Shown in pieces: positions 10,945-20,935 of a stretch of 64,000 nucleotides of DNA. Position 1 is the stretch's first letter. Every line of letters begins with the position of its first letter. The DNA lies in contig BLAL01000208.1 of NCBI GenBank assembly GCA_015698045.1, positions 620,001-684,000 of the forward strand, given 5' to 3'. The position numbers and the translations under genes were made by a program. The notes beneath the pieces were generated by a model. The model ran no database searches. It was given only the letters and a program-made list of their open reading frames with translations, and was not told the origin of the DNA. This stretch comes from Rhizophagus clarus. Taxonomy: Eukaryota; Glomeromycota; Glomeromycetes; Glomerales; Glomeraceae.

Positions 10945-12675
10945 ATGTCAACTGAAGTCCGGTTAGTCGTAGCAATTGGTATAATTTCTTTTATTAAATT
11001 CTACTATTTTGTGTAATGAATAATAATCTAACTTATGATTTAATGAATAATGTAATCTAACCTATGATTATTTAATGTCAAGACTTTGGGACAACGTCTT
11101 CGGTAAGAATTTTTCAAAATCAGTAATTTGCGTTTATATTTATTATTCGATGAATTATCGTAATTCTTTCGTTGGTTCGTTGTATAAATTTTAAGGGATA
11201 TGCATTTGCTCATAAAGAAATTCCCCAAAATATCATTGTTCAAAGTGATTGGGGAGTAATCAATTCCTTTAAAGTTCCAACCGTCATACAATATGAAGAT
11301 GATTCTTATACTAAAGTCAAGTCATGGGGATTTCCTGCATTAGCCGAAAAACCAACAAGCCAAAATAAGGCAAAAAATTCATCAAAACCTATCGAATTAT
11401 TTAAATTGCATTTAGTAGAATCTTTGAAAGAGAAACCTTTTCTGCCAAAAGGATTAAATTTTAAGGATGTTATTAGAGATTTTATGAAAGAACTAGGCGA
11501 TCATATTGAAGAAAGTTTGAATCGACATTGGAAATCTATAGATTTCTATAAGAACGTGTTAATTGTACTTACAGTAAGAAGGATAATCTAATTTAATTTT
11601 ACTTTGTAAATTTTAATTACAAAAACTAGAATTTTTTTTTTTTTTAAAAAAAAAAAATAGGTCCCCGCGGAATTTGATGATAAAGCAATCGCAATATATC
11701 GTGAATGTGTTGTTAATGCAGGTTTATTGAAGGATAAATATAGTAACAATCTAAAATTTACGACAGAATGTATGTGAGATCAAATTATTTATATAAATTT
11801 TTCTATAAACTGAATTAATAAATTTTTCAATTATTAATGAACAGCCGAAGCATCGGCAATCTATTGTTTGAATTATGCGACGAAAGTAGGGCATATATTA
11901 ACCCCGGGAGGTTAGTATAATTAGTGCTATAGCTTAAATTCATTTGGTTTTATTTCAATTATTTTATTTGTTCGTTATATAGCTTCGTTTATGGTTGTCG
12001 ATTGTGGCAAGAGTACCGTAGATTTAACAACACGTGAACTATTGGAAGACGAAAGATTAAGTGAAATAACAGATCGTACAGGAGATTTTTGCGGATCATC
12101 TTCCATAGATCAAGCGTTTCTTAATATTGTTGAGGAAAAAGTGGGCAAATCTGCAATTGAATCAGTAAAAAACGATCATTATTTTCAATTTCAATATTTT
12201 GTAGAAGAATTTTGTAAAGAGGTAAAAATACCGTTTACAGGAGTAAATGATGAAACGGGAACATTGGATTTAGAATCGTCGTTACCAGCGATAAAGAAAT
12301 ACATCAGAGGGGAGGAAAAGAATAGAATGGAAGAAGAAGAGTGGTTAATTAATCTAAGTTTTGAGGATATTAAGAATATGTTTGATCCAGTTATAGATAA
12401 AATTATACATTTGATTAGAGGCCAATTGGACAAAAATGAAAAAGGATGCTCGGCTATATTTCTAACAGGAGAATTTAGTGAATCTAAATATTTACAAGCT
12501 AGAATTAGAGAAGAATTTGGTGAAATTATTTTCGTTCCGCCACATCCTAGTACATCAGTTATGGTAGGAGGTAAGCAGGTTTTTTATTTTTATTTTTACT
12601 TTATTTATTTATTTATTTAATTATTATTATTGCTTAGGTGTTTTATACGGACTTCAAGAAAGAATCGTATATTAA
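10945..12675 (+). pseudogene. Hsp70-like nucleotide-binding domain gene, broken
   Basis: A multi-exon Hsp70-family gene. Exon 1 begins MSTEVRLVVAI (10945). Exon 2 (about 11197-11571) runs GYAFAHKE ... SWGFPALAEKP ... NVLIVLTV, and exon 3 (11661-11773) VPAEFDDKAIA ... NLKFTTE. Exon 4 (11845-11911) reads SEASAIYCLNYATKVGHILT, exon 5 (11983-12570) FMVVDCGKSTVDLT ... DYFQ-like helical part ... CSAIFLTGEFSESKYLQ, and exon 6 (12638-12675) VLYGLQERIVY then TAA. Introns are short and canonical. Two defects are clear. The phosphate-1 loop (DFGTTYSG) expected between exons 1 and 2 is absent, and the protein stops where the ATPase domain ends. The second loop reads DCGKSTVD in place of the usual DxGGGTxD. 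ATP hydrolysis is therefore unlikely. NBD-only Hsp70-like proteins are an expanded family in AM fungi. An undetected small exon could rescue the first defect. Confidence 0.75.
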
Positions 12676-13863
12676 CACGAATAGAAACGAGTAGATATCT
12701 TCAGTTACATATATTAAGATTATTGTAATTGTGAAATTGATTTACTAAGGAACGAAAATCTCAACACGACAATTATCTTCTGGTGTTGGAATTGAAGCTA
12801 CAGCTGAAAATCAGGTGATAAATATCAAGTATGAATAACTACTAGTCTCGAATTTTATTAACAACCATGATAGAATTGATTGATTATATAAATAAACTTC
12901 TTATTAATTATCAAACAACTGTTTATTTTCTATGATAACTACGTTTTTAATTGTTTTTCGTTAATTGATTATTCACTCATAAATATTATATTTTAAATTG
13001 AATGTCACTTTACAGTATTATTTTGACTTGTGAATGGTTCTACATATAGTTGTGGACGAGACCAAGAATCTATTTAGAAAGATTCGTTACCAGCCTTTTG
13101 CTTATCGTAAAACGTTATCGTTTTCGCGACTTCCTGGATTCGAATCTATAAAATCACGTGATGTTGATCATTATTTTTAAGATAGGTTTCGCTAGTATAA
13201 ATTTTACCTTCAAATCGGAATAATTTAAACATTATATAATATATATATTTAAGATAAAGCATAATTATCCATGAACGTTCAAAATGTGTTAATTTCAAGA
13301 AAGTCACGTTTCCCAAATAAATTCCATGGTTTTTTCTTTAAAATAGTGATATATTATATTTGATAAATTATTAAAATTACCTATCAAAAATTTTAAATTT
13401 TGCTATGCTATCATATTTAACAGGAAATTTTATACAGTATTTTACGGTACGGTGTTGTATTTATATTGGTTAACGTCACGAACATATTTAACGATTCTGC
13501 AATTTACGCGAGTGCGTAGAAAATAAAGCCTATTCTACAGTATAAATACTTATTTATTCATAATTTATATATAATTAGAATAAATTATTGATGTCTTTTA
13601 ATTTGATCAGATTTTTCATTTCTTTGAAAAATACTTGTTCCTTATAAGCTTCTGGAACACTTGATGCAATTTATGAACTGGACGGAAGTGGGATTAGTCA
13701 ATGGTTATATGGGGCACAGTACAAAGAAATCACGTTTGAAGAAATCAATTTAAAAATAAATACACATTATTACAATTATCACTATTTTAAGCATTTAGTA
13801 TTATAACATTTTTAGACTGCATAAAATGATAACATTTTATTATAATACTTCATTTTTTTTTTT
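12676..13863. other. intergenic, one possible coding scrap
   Basis: Mostly AT-rich. Around 13649-13795 the plus strand reads SGTLDAIYELDGSGISQWLYG then AQYKEITFEEI, preceded by a possible acceptor. This looks like a gene fragment of a family I cannot name. A TCACGTGA palindrome lies at 13154-13161. Confidence 0.35.
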
Positions 13864-14856
13864 TTAGTGAAACATGCGAAATACTGATAATGTTTTTTTC
13901 ACACACAATCCATATGGTCTAATATTTTTTTCATCTGGTGTAACCCAATACTCATAATTCGTAATAAATCCAAGAGGGTAATGACGGTTAAATCCTGGAC
14001 CAACTCTATTCTGAAAAACAGCCTTATATGAAACACCATTATGCATAAATGCTTTGGAATATATTTCGGCTACCTCAATCATAGGAGTTGAATATATTCC
14101 TTTCCCATATAAAATGCGTTTTCCTTTATCAAGTCGATAACCTTCTTCAGCAATAGGATCAAAACACATACGGTTAGTACCATGGTAAGAAACTGGCCAT
14201 TCATAAGGACTATCACCATGATAACCCAACCATCTATTATCATGACCATATTTTCCTGAGACATTTAGAGCTATTCGATTCCATCCATAAGGTCTTCTAT
14301 ACAATTCTCGTTGCCCACGATAATGCTTTTTTCCATCATCTTCTAAATCCGTGAAGTCAAAATCATATTTAGGGTCTAAAAAATCTTTTTTGATAACGTA
14401 GTAATTTTTGGGCTCAATTCCACCCAATAATCGAAGTGAAACATGTACACTATTACCATGTTGAATGTTGTAAGATTTTAAAGTTTTATGATCTTCTAAT
14501 CTTTTGTTGGCAAATTCAAGTCGGATTAGTCTGATATCAAAGTCAAACTTTTCTTGTATGGTATACTTCAATTCAAGAACAGTATTATATGGGTCGATAA
14601 ATATTGCCTGACTGTCACCGGAAAGGTTTACGACGAAAATTTGAATAAGATTAGAAGTGGTAAAAGTAAAGAAAGTGTCCTCGACTTCATTAACTTCATT
14701 TTTAACATGCATTAGAGAAATTGTATGAACGAAATTAATGTCCAAAATTTGTTCGGGTGAAATGGTATATTCATTAGCTACACATTCATCATAAGTTTTT
14801 ACAGGAATATCAAGTATAGAGGACATCGCAGAGGCAACAAGAGATAATTGTGACAT
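13864..14856 (-). CDS. ubiquitin-like / ADP-ribosyltransferase-like fusion protein
   Basis: A 330-residue single-exon protein. Residues 1-70 are unassigned. Residues 71-146 form a ubiquitin-like domain (IQIFVVNLSGD...LEFANKRLEDHKTLKSYNI) ending LRLLGG, very close to the LRLRGG tail of ubiquitin. Residues 185-330 look like a PARP-type ADP-ribosyltransferase fold. They have VSYHGT (His225), GKGIYSTP (Tyr255), AEIYSKAF, and YEYWV (Glu302) followed by IRPYGLCVKK, the order expected for an H-Y-E triad ending in the strand that carries the catalytic Glu. I infer NAD-dependent transfer, but the substrate is unknown, and it may instead be a degenerate, non-catalytic fold. The start at 14856 gives the longest frame and sits 55 bp from a TATA box. 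No frameshift or stop is present, so it is probably expressed. Confidence 0.7.
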   Translation of the reverse strand: MSQLSLVASAMSSILDIPVKTYDECVANEYTISPEQILDINFVHTISLMHVKNEVNEVEDTFFTFTTSNLIQIFVVNLSGDSQAIFIDPYNTVLELKYTIQEKFDFDIRLIRLEFANKRLEDHKTLKSYNIQHGNSVHVSLRLLGGIEPKNYYVIKKDFLDPKYDFDFTDLEDDGKKHYRGQRELYRRPYGWNRIALNVSGKYGHDNRWLGYHGDSPYEWPVSYHGTNRMCFDPIAEEGYRLDKGKRILYGKGIYSTPMIEVAEIYSKAFMHNGVSYKAVFQNRVGPGFNRHYPLGFITNYEYWVTPDEKNIRPYGLCVKKTLSVFRMFH

Positions 14857-14910
14857 TTTTTTTTTCTTTCTTTTTTTTTCAGGAGCGTAACAAAAATCAT
14901 TATACTTTTT

Positions 14911-14924
14911 ATGGTTTATTTATA
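14911..14924 (-). promoter_or_regulatory. TATA box of the ubiquitin/ART-like gene
   Basis: On the minus strand AGTATAAATAAACC lies about 55-68 bases upstream of the ATG at 14856. That is the spacing seen at other probable start sites in this window. A TATCACATGACCATGTGAT-like palindromic stretch lies just upstream. Confidence 0.4.
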
Positions 14925-15469
14925 CTAAATCTACTAGAATCACATGGTCATGTGATATAACTAATAACTGATTGTGTAAATCACTATTAAATAATTATCG
15001 TTCAGCCACAGATTTTCACAGACCTTGAAGCTAATAAGTGGAATTAAAAAAAGGTGCAATAGAATCTATAGAAAAGTTTATCATCGTTATACATGAAGTG
15101 AAGTAAATATAGAGAAAAGTATATGAAAATTTATAGAAAGTTTATATTAAAGCATAATCAAGAAGCGTTAGAACGATGCCACATTTATTGGATGTGGGGC
15201 TATATCGGTTATAGGACCGATATAATTACTCTCCAATAATTAATAGTTATTCGGTGCTTTGTGATTTATCCGGTGTAACCATCAGATAATAGCCTGCCCG
15301 GTACACATGATCATCATCAATTAAGAAATACCGGATAAAAAAAAGATATTCTTTAATTTCTAAATCCGAAGAATATGAACATAGTAATAAGTGCTTATTT
15401 TATAACTATCTATTGCACTTTAACACTTTCCAAATTCTGATAACAAATTAACTCTTAAAACTCTCGTCG
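14925..15469. other. intergenic, no gene seen
   Basis: AT-rich with short palindromic patches (for example TATCGGTTATAGGACCGATA near 15212). No reading frame with recognisable content. Confidence 0.5.
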
Positions 15470-15930
15470 ACAATTTTCCAAAATGTATTGTGTCGAAGAA
15501 TCTTGGCCCTAAAATTTTCAAGGAACTCTTTTTTTAGTATCACGATTCAAAATGCTTATTCTTTCCAAATATTTTTGCAGTGGTAACAGTGGTATAATCA
15601 CGCGTGTAACCACAAAGTAAAATAATGCCATTAAAGTGAATATTTATAATTACGATAATATATTATCTATATCATTAAAATTTTAGATTACTCGTTGACA
15701 ATAAAATACTAAATTAAAAATTTAGTTTCCCTGATTTATGTACTGTATATTTGACTCAAAAGTGTTTTGATAATGAAAAGAAAAACTAAATTTATCACTG
15801 AATCATAAAATATATTTTACTGATCCCTGATGACAACTTCCAAGTTTCTCAACTGTAACTTACTTCATAGTTAATTTCCATACTTATTCTAATGTAATTG
15901 TCGTACCAAGAAGTACAATATAAACATATT
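15470..15930. repeat. dispersed repeat, copy 2
   Basis: Same-orientation match to 9423-9930. It begins at the same position in the MULE transposase frame (AATTTTCCAAAATGTATTG) but has no upstream transposase sequence. It is more diverged and slightly shorter. Confidence 0.6.
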
Positions 15931-16149
15931 ATGATAGAATTTCATTTTAAGTGTATTGTACAATAAAAAAAAACTTTTTTTTTTTCCGCATTCTTTTTTT
16001 TTTTGTACCATTGTCGGTGTCATGTGATTTTATAATTTACAAATCGCTAATTTAATATTCTTTTGATGTAAAAGTATATTGTATGCATGTTATAATTATA
16101 GAGAATATTGTATTAATCACATTAATGAGAAGGAAAAACAGAATAGAAA

Positions 16150-16590
16150 TCAATATTATTACCAGATCGCGATGAACAATACCATATTCTACAGCATTTG
16201 CCAATTGCCATGCTAAGTGGAATTTGTCACTCCAATTAAGTTCATTAAAATGGTCATTTAAATAGGTATCTAATGTACCACCAGTAGCATATTCCAAGAC
16301 ACGTCTATGCGATTGTAACTGTGAAACATACGGTAATATATACAATGTATAAAGCATTTATAAAAATTAAACCCTTTAATTTTAATAAAAAAAATTTTAA
16401 AAAATACCTCTTTGACAACTTCTTTAAGAGTGAGTACATCATTATTAAAAAATTTTAAAGCGAAAAAAAAACGATCAGAATTTTTCCAATTAATACGATA
16501 TACTTCTCCGAATGAACCTTTTCCTATTCGTTGAATATTTTCGAATTCAGAATATTCATAATATTTAATATGTTCTACGGTATTTCTTCA
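16150..16590 (-). pseudogene. truncated TKL-type protein kinase relic
   Basis: The first exon on the minus strand (about 16587-16408) reads [20 protein letters not shown] then [12 protein letters not shown]...FALKFFNND. This is an intact glycine-rich loop (GKGSFG) and the FALK lysine. After a canonical intron (16407-16319) the next exon runs [20 protein letters not shown] then [26 protein letters not shown]. Compared with relatives, the segment between the aC helix and the hinge is deleted, residues before the catalytic loop are shortened, and nothing follows HRDL (no DFG/DMG, no APE). There is no start codon in frame. It is a 5' fragment of a kinase gene. Confidence 0.7.
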
Positions 16591-16980
16591 TTTCCTGGCA
16601 TTTTTTACATTTATTTTGGAAATATAATTATACAGTATATATATATATATTTTTAGGAAGGGAAAAACTGAAACGTGTTCGAAGTATTTATAATGATTTT
16701 AAGTCGTACATGTGACGGCAATTCGTTAACTATACGTTTTTATACTAACATACAAAGTCAAATAGTGAGTATACGATTTATACCTTAAATATTTGTCATT
16801 ATTTTACGCGTTATAGTCGAAAAAAAAATTTTTTTTTTTTATCATATAATCATAATATATGAAATCAGAGAACGGCATCACGTGACTGGAATTTTAATTG
16901 TCGTCACAGGCGTCACATTGTTGTCATACACTATGTAATTATTCGTCATACGGCAAATTACATTATCACATTAAATATGA

Positions 16981-17081
16981 GCGGATTTGCGTAATCACAT
17001 GTCATAAATCTTTATAAAAAGGCAGTTCTCTAAATTAATAAATTTACTATGTTTGGCTGACATGTGATTACGCAAATCCGC
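16981..17081. repeat. perfect 24-bp inverted repeat with 53-bp loop
   Basis: The arms 16981-17004 (GCGGATTTGCGTAATCACAT then GTCA) and 17058-17081 are exact reverse complements. The loop contains a TATA box (TATAAAAA at 17013-17020). The structure ends 74 bp before the ATG of the F-box gene, so it overlaps that gene's probable core promoter. Confidence 0.85.
17013..17020 (+). promoter_or_regulatory. TATA box of F-box gene, inside hairpin loop
   Basis: TATAAAAA in the context CTTTATAAAAAGGCAG, 136 bp upstream of the ATG at 17156. It is the best TATA match in the upstream region. Confidence 0.5.
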
Positions 17082-17155
17082 CGATCATTATGATCGTGTA
17101 TAAATTTCATAAAACAAATTACATTTTTAAACAAAAAATCTTTCGTTAACATAAG

Positions 17156-18706
17156 ATGACTTGTCAACTTTTAATTGACTGTTTATATATAATCCTTGAA
17201 TATTTAAAGGAAGATAAAACTACTTTATACTCATGCTTGTTAGTTAATCGCCTCTTATGTGGAATTTCTGTTAGAATTCTATGGAAAGATATTAGTAACG
17301 TTGGTAAATTTAGCATTCTTTATCGTCATACGAGACATTCAAGAGTAGAAATATCATTTTTCAATACATTAATTGGTTGTCTTCCTGATGAGTCCAAAGA
17401 GATCTTTCGTAATAATGAAATTTTTATTTCAACACCTATTTTAAAACCTTTATTCAATTATGCAAAATTTTGTAAAGTACTTTCAATTCCTGGAATTAAT
17501 AAATTAGTTGACGAAGTTCTTAGAAGTATACTATCTCGTGATCAACATAGCAGGTTAAATGATAAAATTTCTTTAATCGCGAATGAAATTATTAAAATGT
17601 TCATGAATCAAGCATCCTTGAAAACATTGATTTGTAATTATAATCGTCTTGATTTTTATGGTTTTAAACCATTATTTTCTTTCCCTTGTTTTCCTGGATC
17701 AAGAAATCTTTCAGTATTAAAATGCAATTCAAATCATCCTTCAGAATTTTTTCATCAATTATCACAAACATGTCGTAATTTACAATCGATTTTAATATCA
17801 TTTGAAAATGATGAAGTTACGAATGAGTTAAAAGAATTAATTTCTTCACAGAATAATTTAAAAAGTTTAAATTTAAGAGTTCATTCTGATACTAGTTTGG
17901 AAAATATTATACCCGCTTTAACAAAGCATACAAATAATTTAACAAAATTACATATTTATAGTATAAGAAATAATAATAATTTACCATTATCATTTATAAG
18001 ATTATTCACAAATTTACAAGAAATTTTACTTTTATTTGTTGTGTCACATATTAAATTTAAAGATTTTGAAAAGTTACAATATGCTAAATTTCCTAAATTA
18101 CGAACTTTAAAAATTTCTTATCAATGTATAAAATTTGAATATTTAACGAAATTTTTAGAAACGAATGGAAAGAACCTTGAAAATATTGAATTGTGTAGGG
18201 AATTATTAGATATTGATCCAACCATGAAAAATGTGAATAATGATTTAAATTTATCTATTGCAAAATTTTGTCCAAACCTTAAAGGAATTAATATAGGAAT
18301 TAATGATGATGAAATAGATACTTTAAAAATGATATTTGTTAATTGTCAATATTTAGAATTTATTAAAATTTTTTGTGTAAAAAAATATTTAGCTGAAATG
18401 ATGTTTGAAATTGTTGCAAATTATTCCCCAAAAAATTTTTCAAAGTTAGTATTTGTTAATTCAAGTTTAACATATATTAATCCGGAAAATTTAGAATCAT
18501 TTCTTATAAGTTGGAATAATAGAAAACAAAAAAAATTACTTAAATTAAATATTATTAAAAGTGTTTTTGATGATGAGTATGGTACGAGTGTAGAATATTA
18601 TTATAAGGATAATTATAAATTAGGTACAAATTATAATCAAAATTTGAAAATAATTGAAAAATATGAAAATTTAGGTGTTATTGGATTTAGATGCGGCGTA
18701 TTGTAG
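17156..18706 (+). CDS. F-box protein with degenerate leucine-rich repeats
   Basis: A 516-residue single-exon protein. Residues 1-45 (DCLYIILEYLKEDKTTLYSC then LLVNRLLCGISVRILWKDI) are the F-box, which would bind Skp1 in an SCF ubiquitin ligase. The rest is a long array of weak leucine-rich repeats (NLQSILISF, NNLKSLNLRV, NLTKLHIYS, NLQEILLLF, KLRTLKISY, NLENIELC, NLKGINIGI), which usually provides substrate binding. The length is typical for the expanded F-box family of AM fungi (about 450-550 residues). It has a good start context and promoter (TATA at 17013) and no breaks, so it is probably functional. The substrate is unknown. Confidence 0.85.
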   Translation: MTCQLLIDCLYIILEYLKEDKTTLYSCLLVNRLLCGISVRILWKDISNVGKFSILYRHTRHSRVEISFFNTLIGCLPDESKEIFRNNEIFISTPILKPLFNYAKFCKVLSIPGINKLVDEVLRSILSRDQHSRLNDKISLIANEIIKMFMNQASLKTLICNYNRLDFYGFKPLFSFPCFPGSRNLSVLKCNSNHPSEFFHQLSQTCRNLQSILISFENDEVTNELKELISSQNNLKSLNLRVHSDTSLENIIPALTKHTNNLTKLHIYSIRNNNNLPLSFIRLFTNLQEILLLFVVSHIKFKDFEKLQYAKFPKLRTLKISYQCIKFEYLTKFLETNGKNLENIELCRELLDIDPTMKNVNNDLNLSIAKFCPNLKGINIGINDDEIDTLKMIFVNCQYLEFIKIFCVKKYLAEMMFEIVANYSPKNFSKLVFVNSSLTYINPENLESFLISWNNRKQKKLLKLNIIKSVFDDEYGTSVEYYYKDNYKLGTNYNQNLKIIEKYENLGVIGFRCGVL

Positions 18707-19023
18707 TTTAAGAAGAATCAGTTCAGGTTGAAGAAGATTTTAATTTATTTGTATCAGTTATGAATTTAAGAATTTTTTTTTTATTTTATTTTTTTATTAT
18801 TAAAATTTATTAATAATTTTCATTATTTATTACAATAAAGTGAACTTTATAGTGATTTTCAGTCAGTTACACTTACAGTATTTTATTTAATAATAGTTTG
18901 GTAACGGATTTGTCGCAACCAGCTGGGCGCTAACGGTTGTTAAAAATAGGAGACGAAAAGGGAAAAATGTCGAACCTAAAAAAAAATTATTAAATTATTG
19001 AGAATTTTAATTCTTACAATTTA
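18707..19023. other. 3' flank of F-box gene
   Basis: AT-rich sequence with T runs at about 18774-18800 and a TACAATAAAG-type signal near 18830, which could serve polyadenylation. No gene is seen. Confidence 0.4.
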
Positions 19024-19027
19024 GTGC

Positions 19028-19960
19028 TCACTTTGTGTGATATAGATTGTCTACCTTCCCAATTATCAATAAAGATTCCAATTCAGGGTAATTACCAGGG
19101 AAGGAAAATACAAATTCGGATAAAGCAGGTGGTGAAGGTGTAGCCAAAATGTTTGAATAAATTATCCTCTTCGGGATTAATTTTAACTTATTTAGATATT
19201 GACACTTAATCAATAATTTTTCTAAATCTAAAACATTAGCTCCTTTATAGAGTAATTGCAGATACAAAAGGTTTGGGCAATTTAATAAATAATTTCTTTA
19301 TTACTAACCACATCAAAGAAAAGTATTGGTATTACGAATACGTATTTCAGTAAGATTTCCACCAGAATTGTTAATTAAATTTGTCACACTATCAGGATTA
19401 ATATTATTAGCATGTAAAATTTGTAGAAAAGGTAAAGATACATCTTCTATATACCAGAATCGTGAGAGTCGTAAGTAAAAAGATGCAATTCTTTAATTGA
19501 TTTACTCACTTTTGTTAATATAGCTAAATTATTATCTTTTATTCTAACATCACATTTAAAGAATTTAATTCTGAAAAACAGCGTTCGGCCTCGGGAATGA
19601 GATGATAATCATGATATTCAGATTGCATCTTTGTTAATAAAAAGATTAAGTATATCATTTTTAATTTCTTTGTATTGAGTATGAGTATTAAACATATCTT
19701 CGATTACTTCTAAATTTAAGTGTCTGCAAAAAAATAATATAATTAAAAAAGTCTCTTTAATTGTTGATTTGAGTCATTTCTTGCTTCATCTAAATGGTTA
19801 CGCTTAAATAGCGTTAGTAATTTCTTCTTAATTGTTTTGAAGTTTTCCCAAAGATTTCTCCATAAAATTGGAATAACCAAATTTTATTAACTTTAAGACA
19901 TGTTGCAAGAGATTCTTGACCAATATTCTTCGAATATCAAATAAAGAATATCTTTATATA
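19028..19960 (-). pseudogene. second F-box-like protein relic
   Basis: Minus-strand pieces in several frames reconstruct the family of the neighbouring F-box gene. They include ESLATCLKVNKIWLFQFYGE near 19840-19905, RIKDNNLAILTKVSKSIKEL near 19490-19560, LPFLQILHANNINPDSVTNL near 19375-19440, GGNLTEIRIRNTNTF near 19320-19365, and an open C-terminal frame from 19267 to 19028 (LLYKGANVLDLEKLLIKCQY ... PELESLLIIGKVDN). At least four frame changes and stops are needed. It lies tail-to-tail with the intact gene on the opposite strand. Confidence 0.65.
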
Positions 19961-19999
19961 TTACATTTATTTTATAAATTTCAGAAAAACGCAAAATTG

Positions 20000-20432
20000 T
20001 CTATCTTGTACGACCTGCATTATGACGGAATTTTGTCCTAATGTACGATGATCCACAAATAAACATCACAACTTGCCAAAAAATTATGAAAACTTTCCTT
20101 TTTTAGAAATTTTCTGATGGAAAATGCTTATCTTTTTCGATCACTGACCAAAATTATCATAATTCCGGCCCTGAAAAACGTACAAAGTCTTTTTCGGCCG
20201 CCTCTGACCTTTTTATAAATATTTCGTGATGCTTCATCTCAGTACTAAATCACGGGTGATCTGTCAATCAGAAATGAATTGGTTGCAGAAATATATTAAA
20301 TAACTTGATGCTGGAATTCACATTAAATGTGTAATAGATCAATAATCAGTCTGACTGATTTGTGTGACAATAGATAAATAATTATTATGTACCCCAATCC
20401 AAATTTTTTTCTTTTCTGAACTTAAAATAAAT
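20000..20432. other. upstream region of SAM ORF
   Basis: No gene is seen. TTTATAAATATTT near 20213 and AT-rich stretches may hold the promoter, but nothing is decisive. Confidence 0.3.
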
Positions 20433-20699
20433 ATGTCTGATATTCACTCAGTTAAAATAGTTGAAGGTTGGAACGTAGATTATGTCAAAAAATTTTTAAA
20501 TCTTAATAAAGAGAATTTTTCTCTTAACGATGATGAAATTCGTAAACTTGAAGAGCTTGGCATCAATGGTAGGGCGCTCCTTAGGTATACCAAAAAAAAG
20601 CTTATGGATGATGGTTTAAGAAGTGAACCGGCCTGTAACCTTGCGGATTATATAAGTCGGTTAAATCGCCAGAGTAAGATCTATAATAAATTGGTTTAA
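20433..20699 (+). CDS. small SAM-domain protein
   Basis: Of 88 residues, nearly the whole protein matches a sterile alpha motif: WNVDYVKKFL, then LNDDEIRKLEELGINGRALL, RYTKKKLMDDGLRSEPACNL and ADYISRLN. SAM domains mediate protein or RNA binding and often sit at the N-terminus of larger AM-fungal proteins. The frame stops at 20699, only 236 bp before a NYN nuclease frame on the same strand. The intervening DNA contains splice-like sites (for example CCACAG then GTAAGT near 20843), so the SAM and NYN parts could be one spliced gene. Alternatively this is a stand-alone small protein. Confidence 0.65.
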   Translation: MSDIHSVKIVEGWNVDYVKKFLNLNKENFSLNDDEIRKLEELGINGRALLRYTKKKLMDDGLRSEPACNLADYISRLNRQSKIYNKLV

Positions 20700-20935
20700 C
20701 CTTTACTAATAATACCGAATACCTACTTAATCTTATGCTTTTCTTTCCTGCTTCTTATCATCAAATCCAAAAATCATTATATTTTCGTAGAACGACCCAT
20801 TGTATCCAATGTTTTCGTCCCTATCGCTTCCACTGTTGCCACAGGTAAGTGGGTCATAACAATCAGTGAACACAATATGGTTTACTTTTTATAACCTTTG
20901 TTTCGCTTGTCAACTTTATTGCTTTTATTATACTT

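Noticed and set aside
16052-16150. Extension of the kinase relic to 16052
   Set aside because: After HRDL the frame reads through an intron-like or non-homologous stretch ([12 protein letters not shown]) with no kinase similarity.
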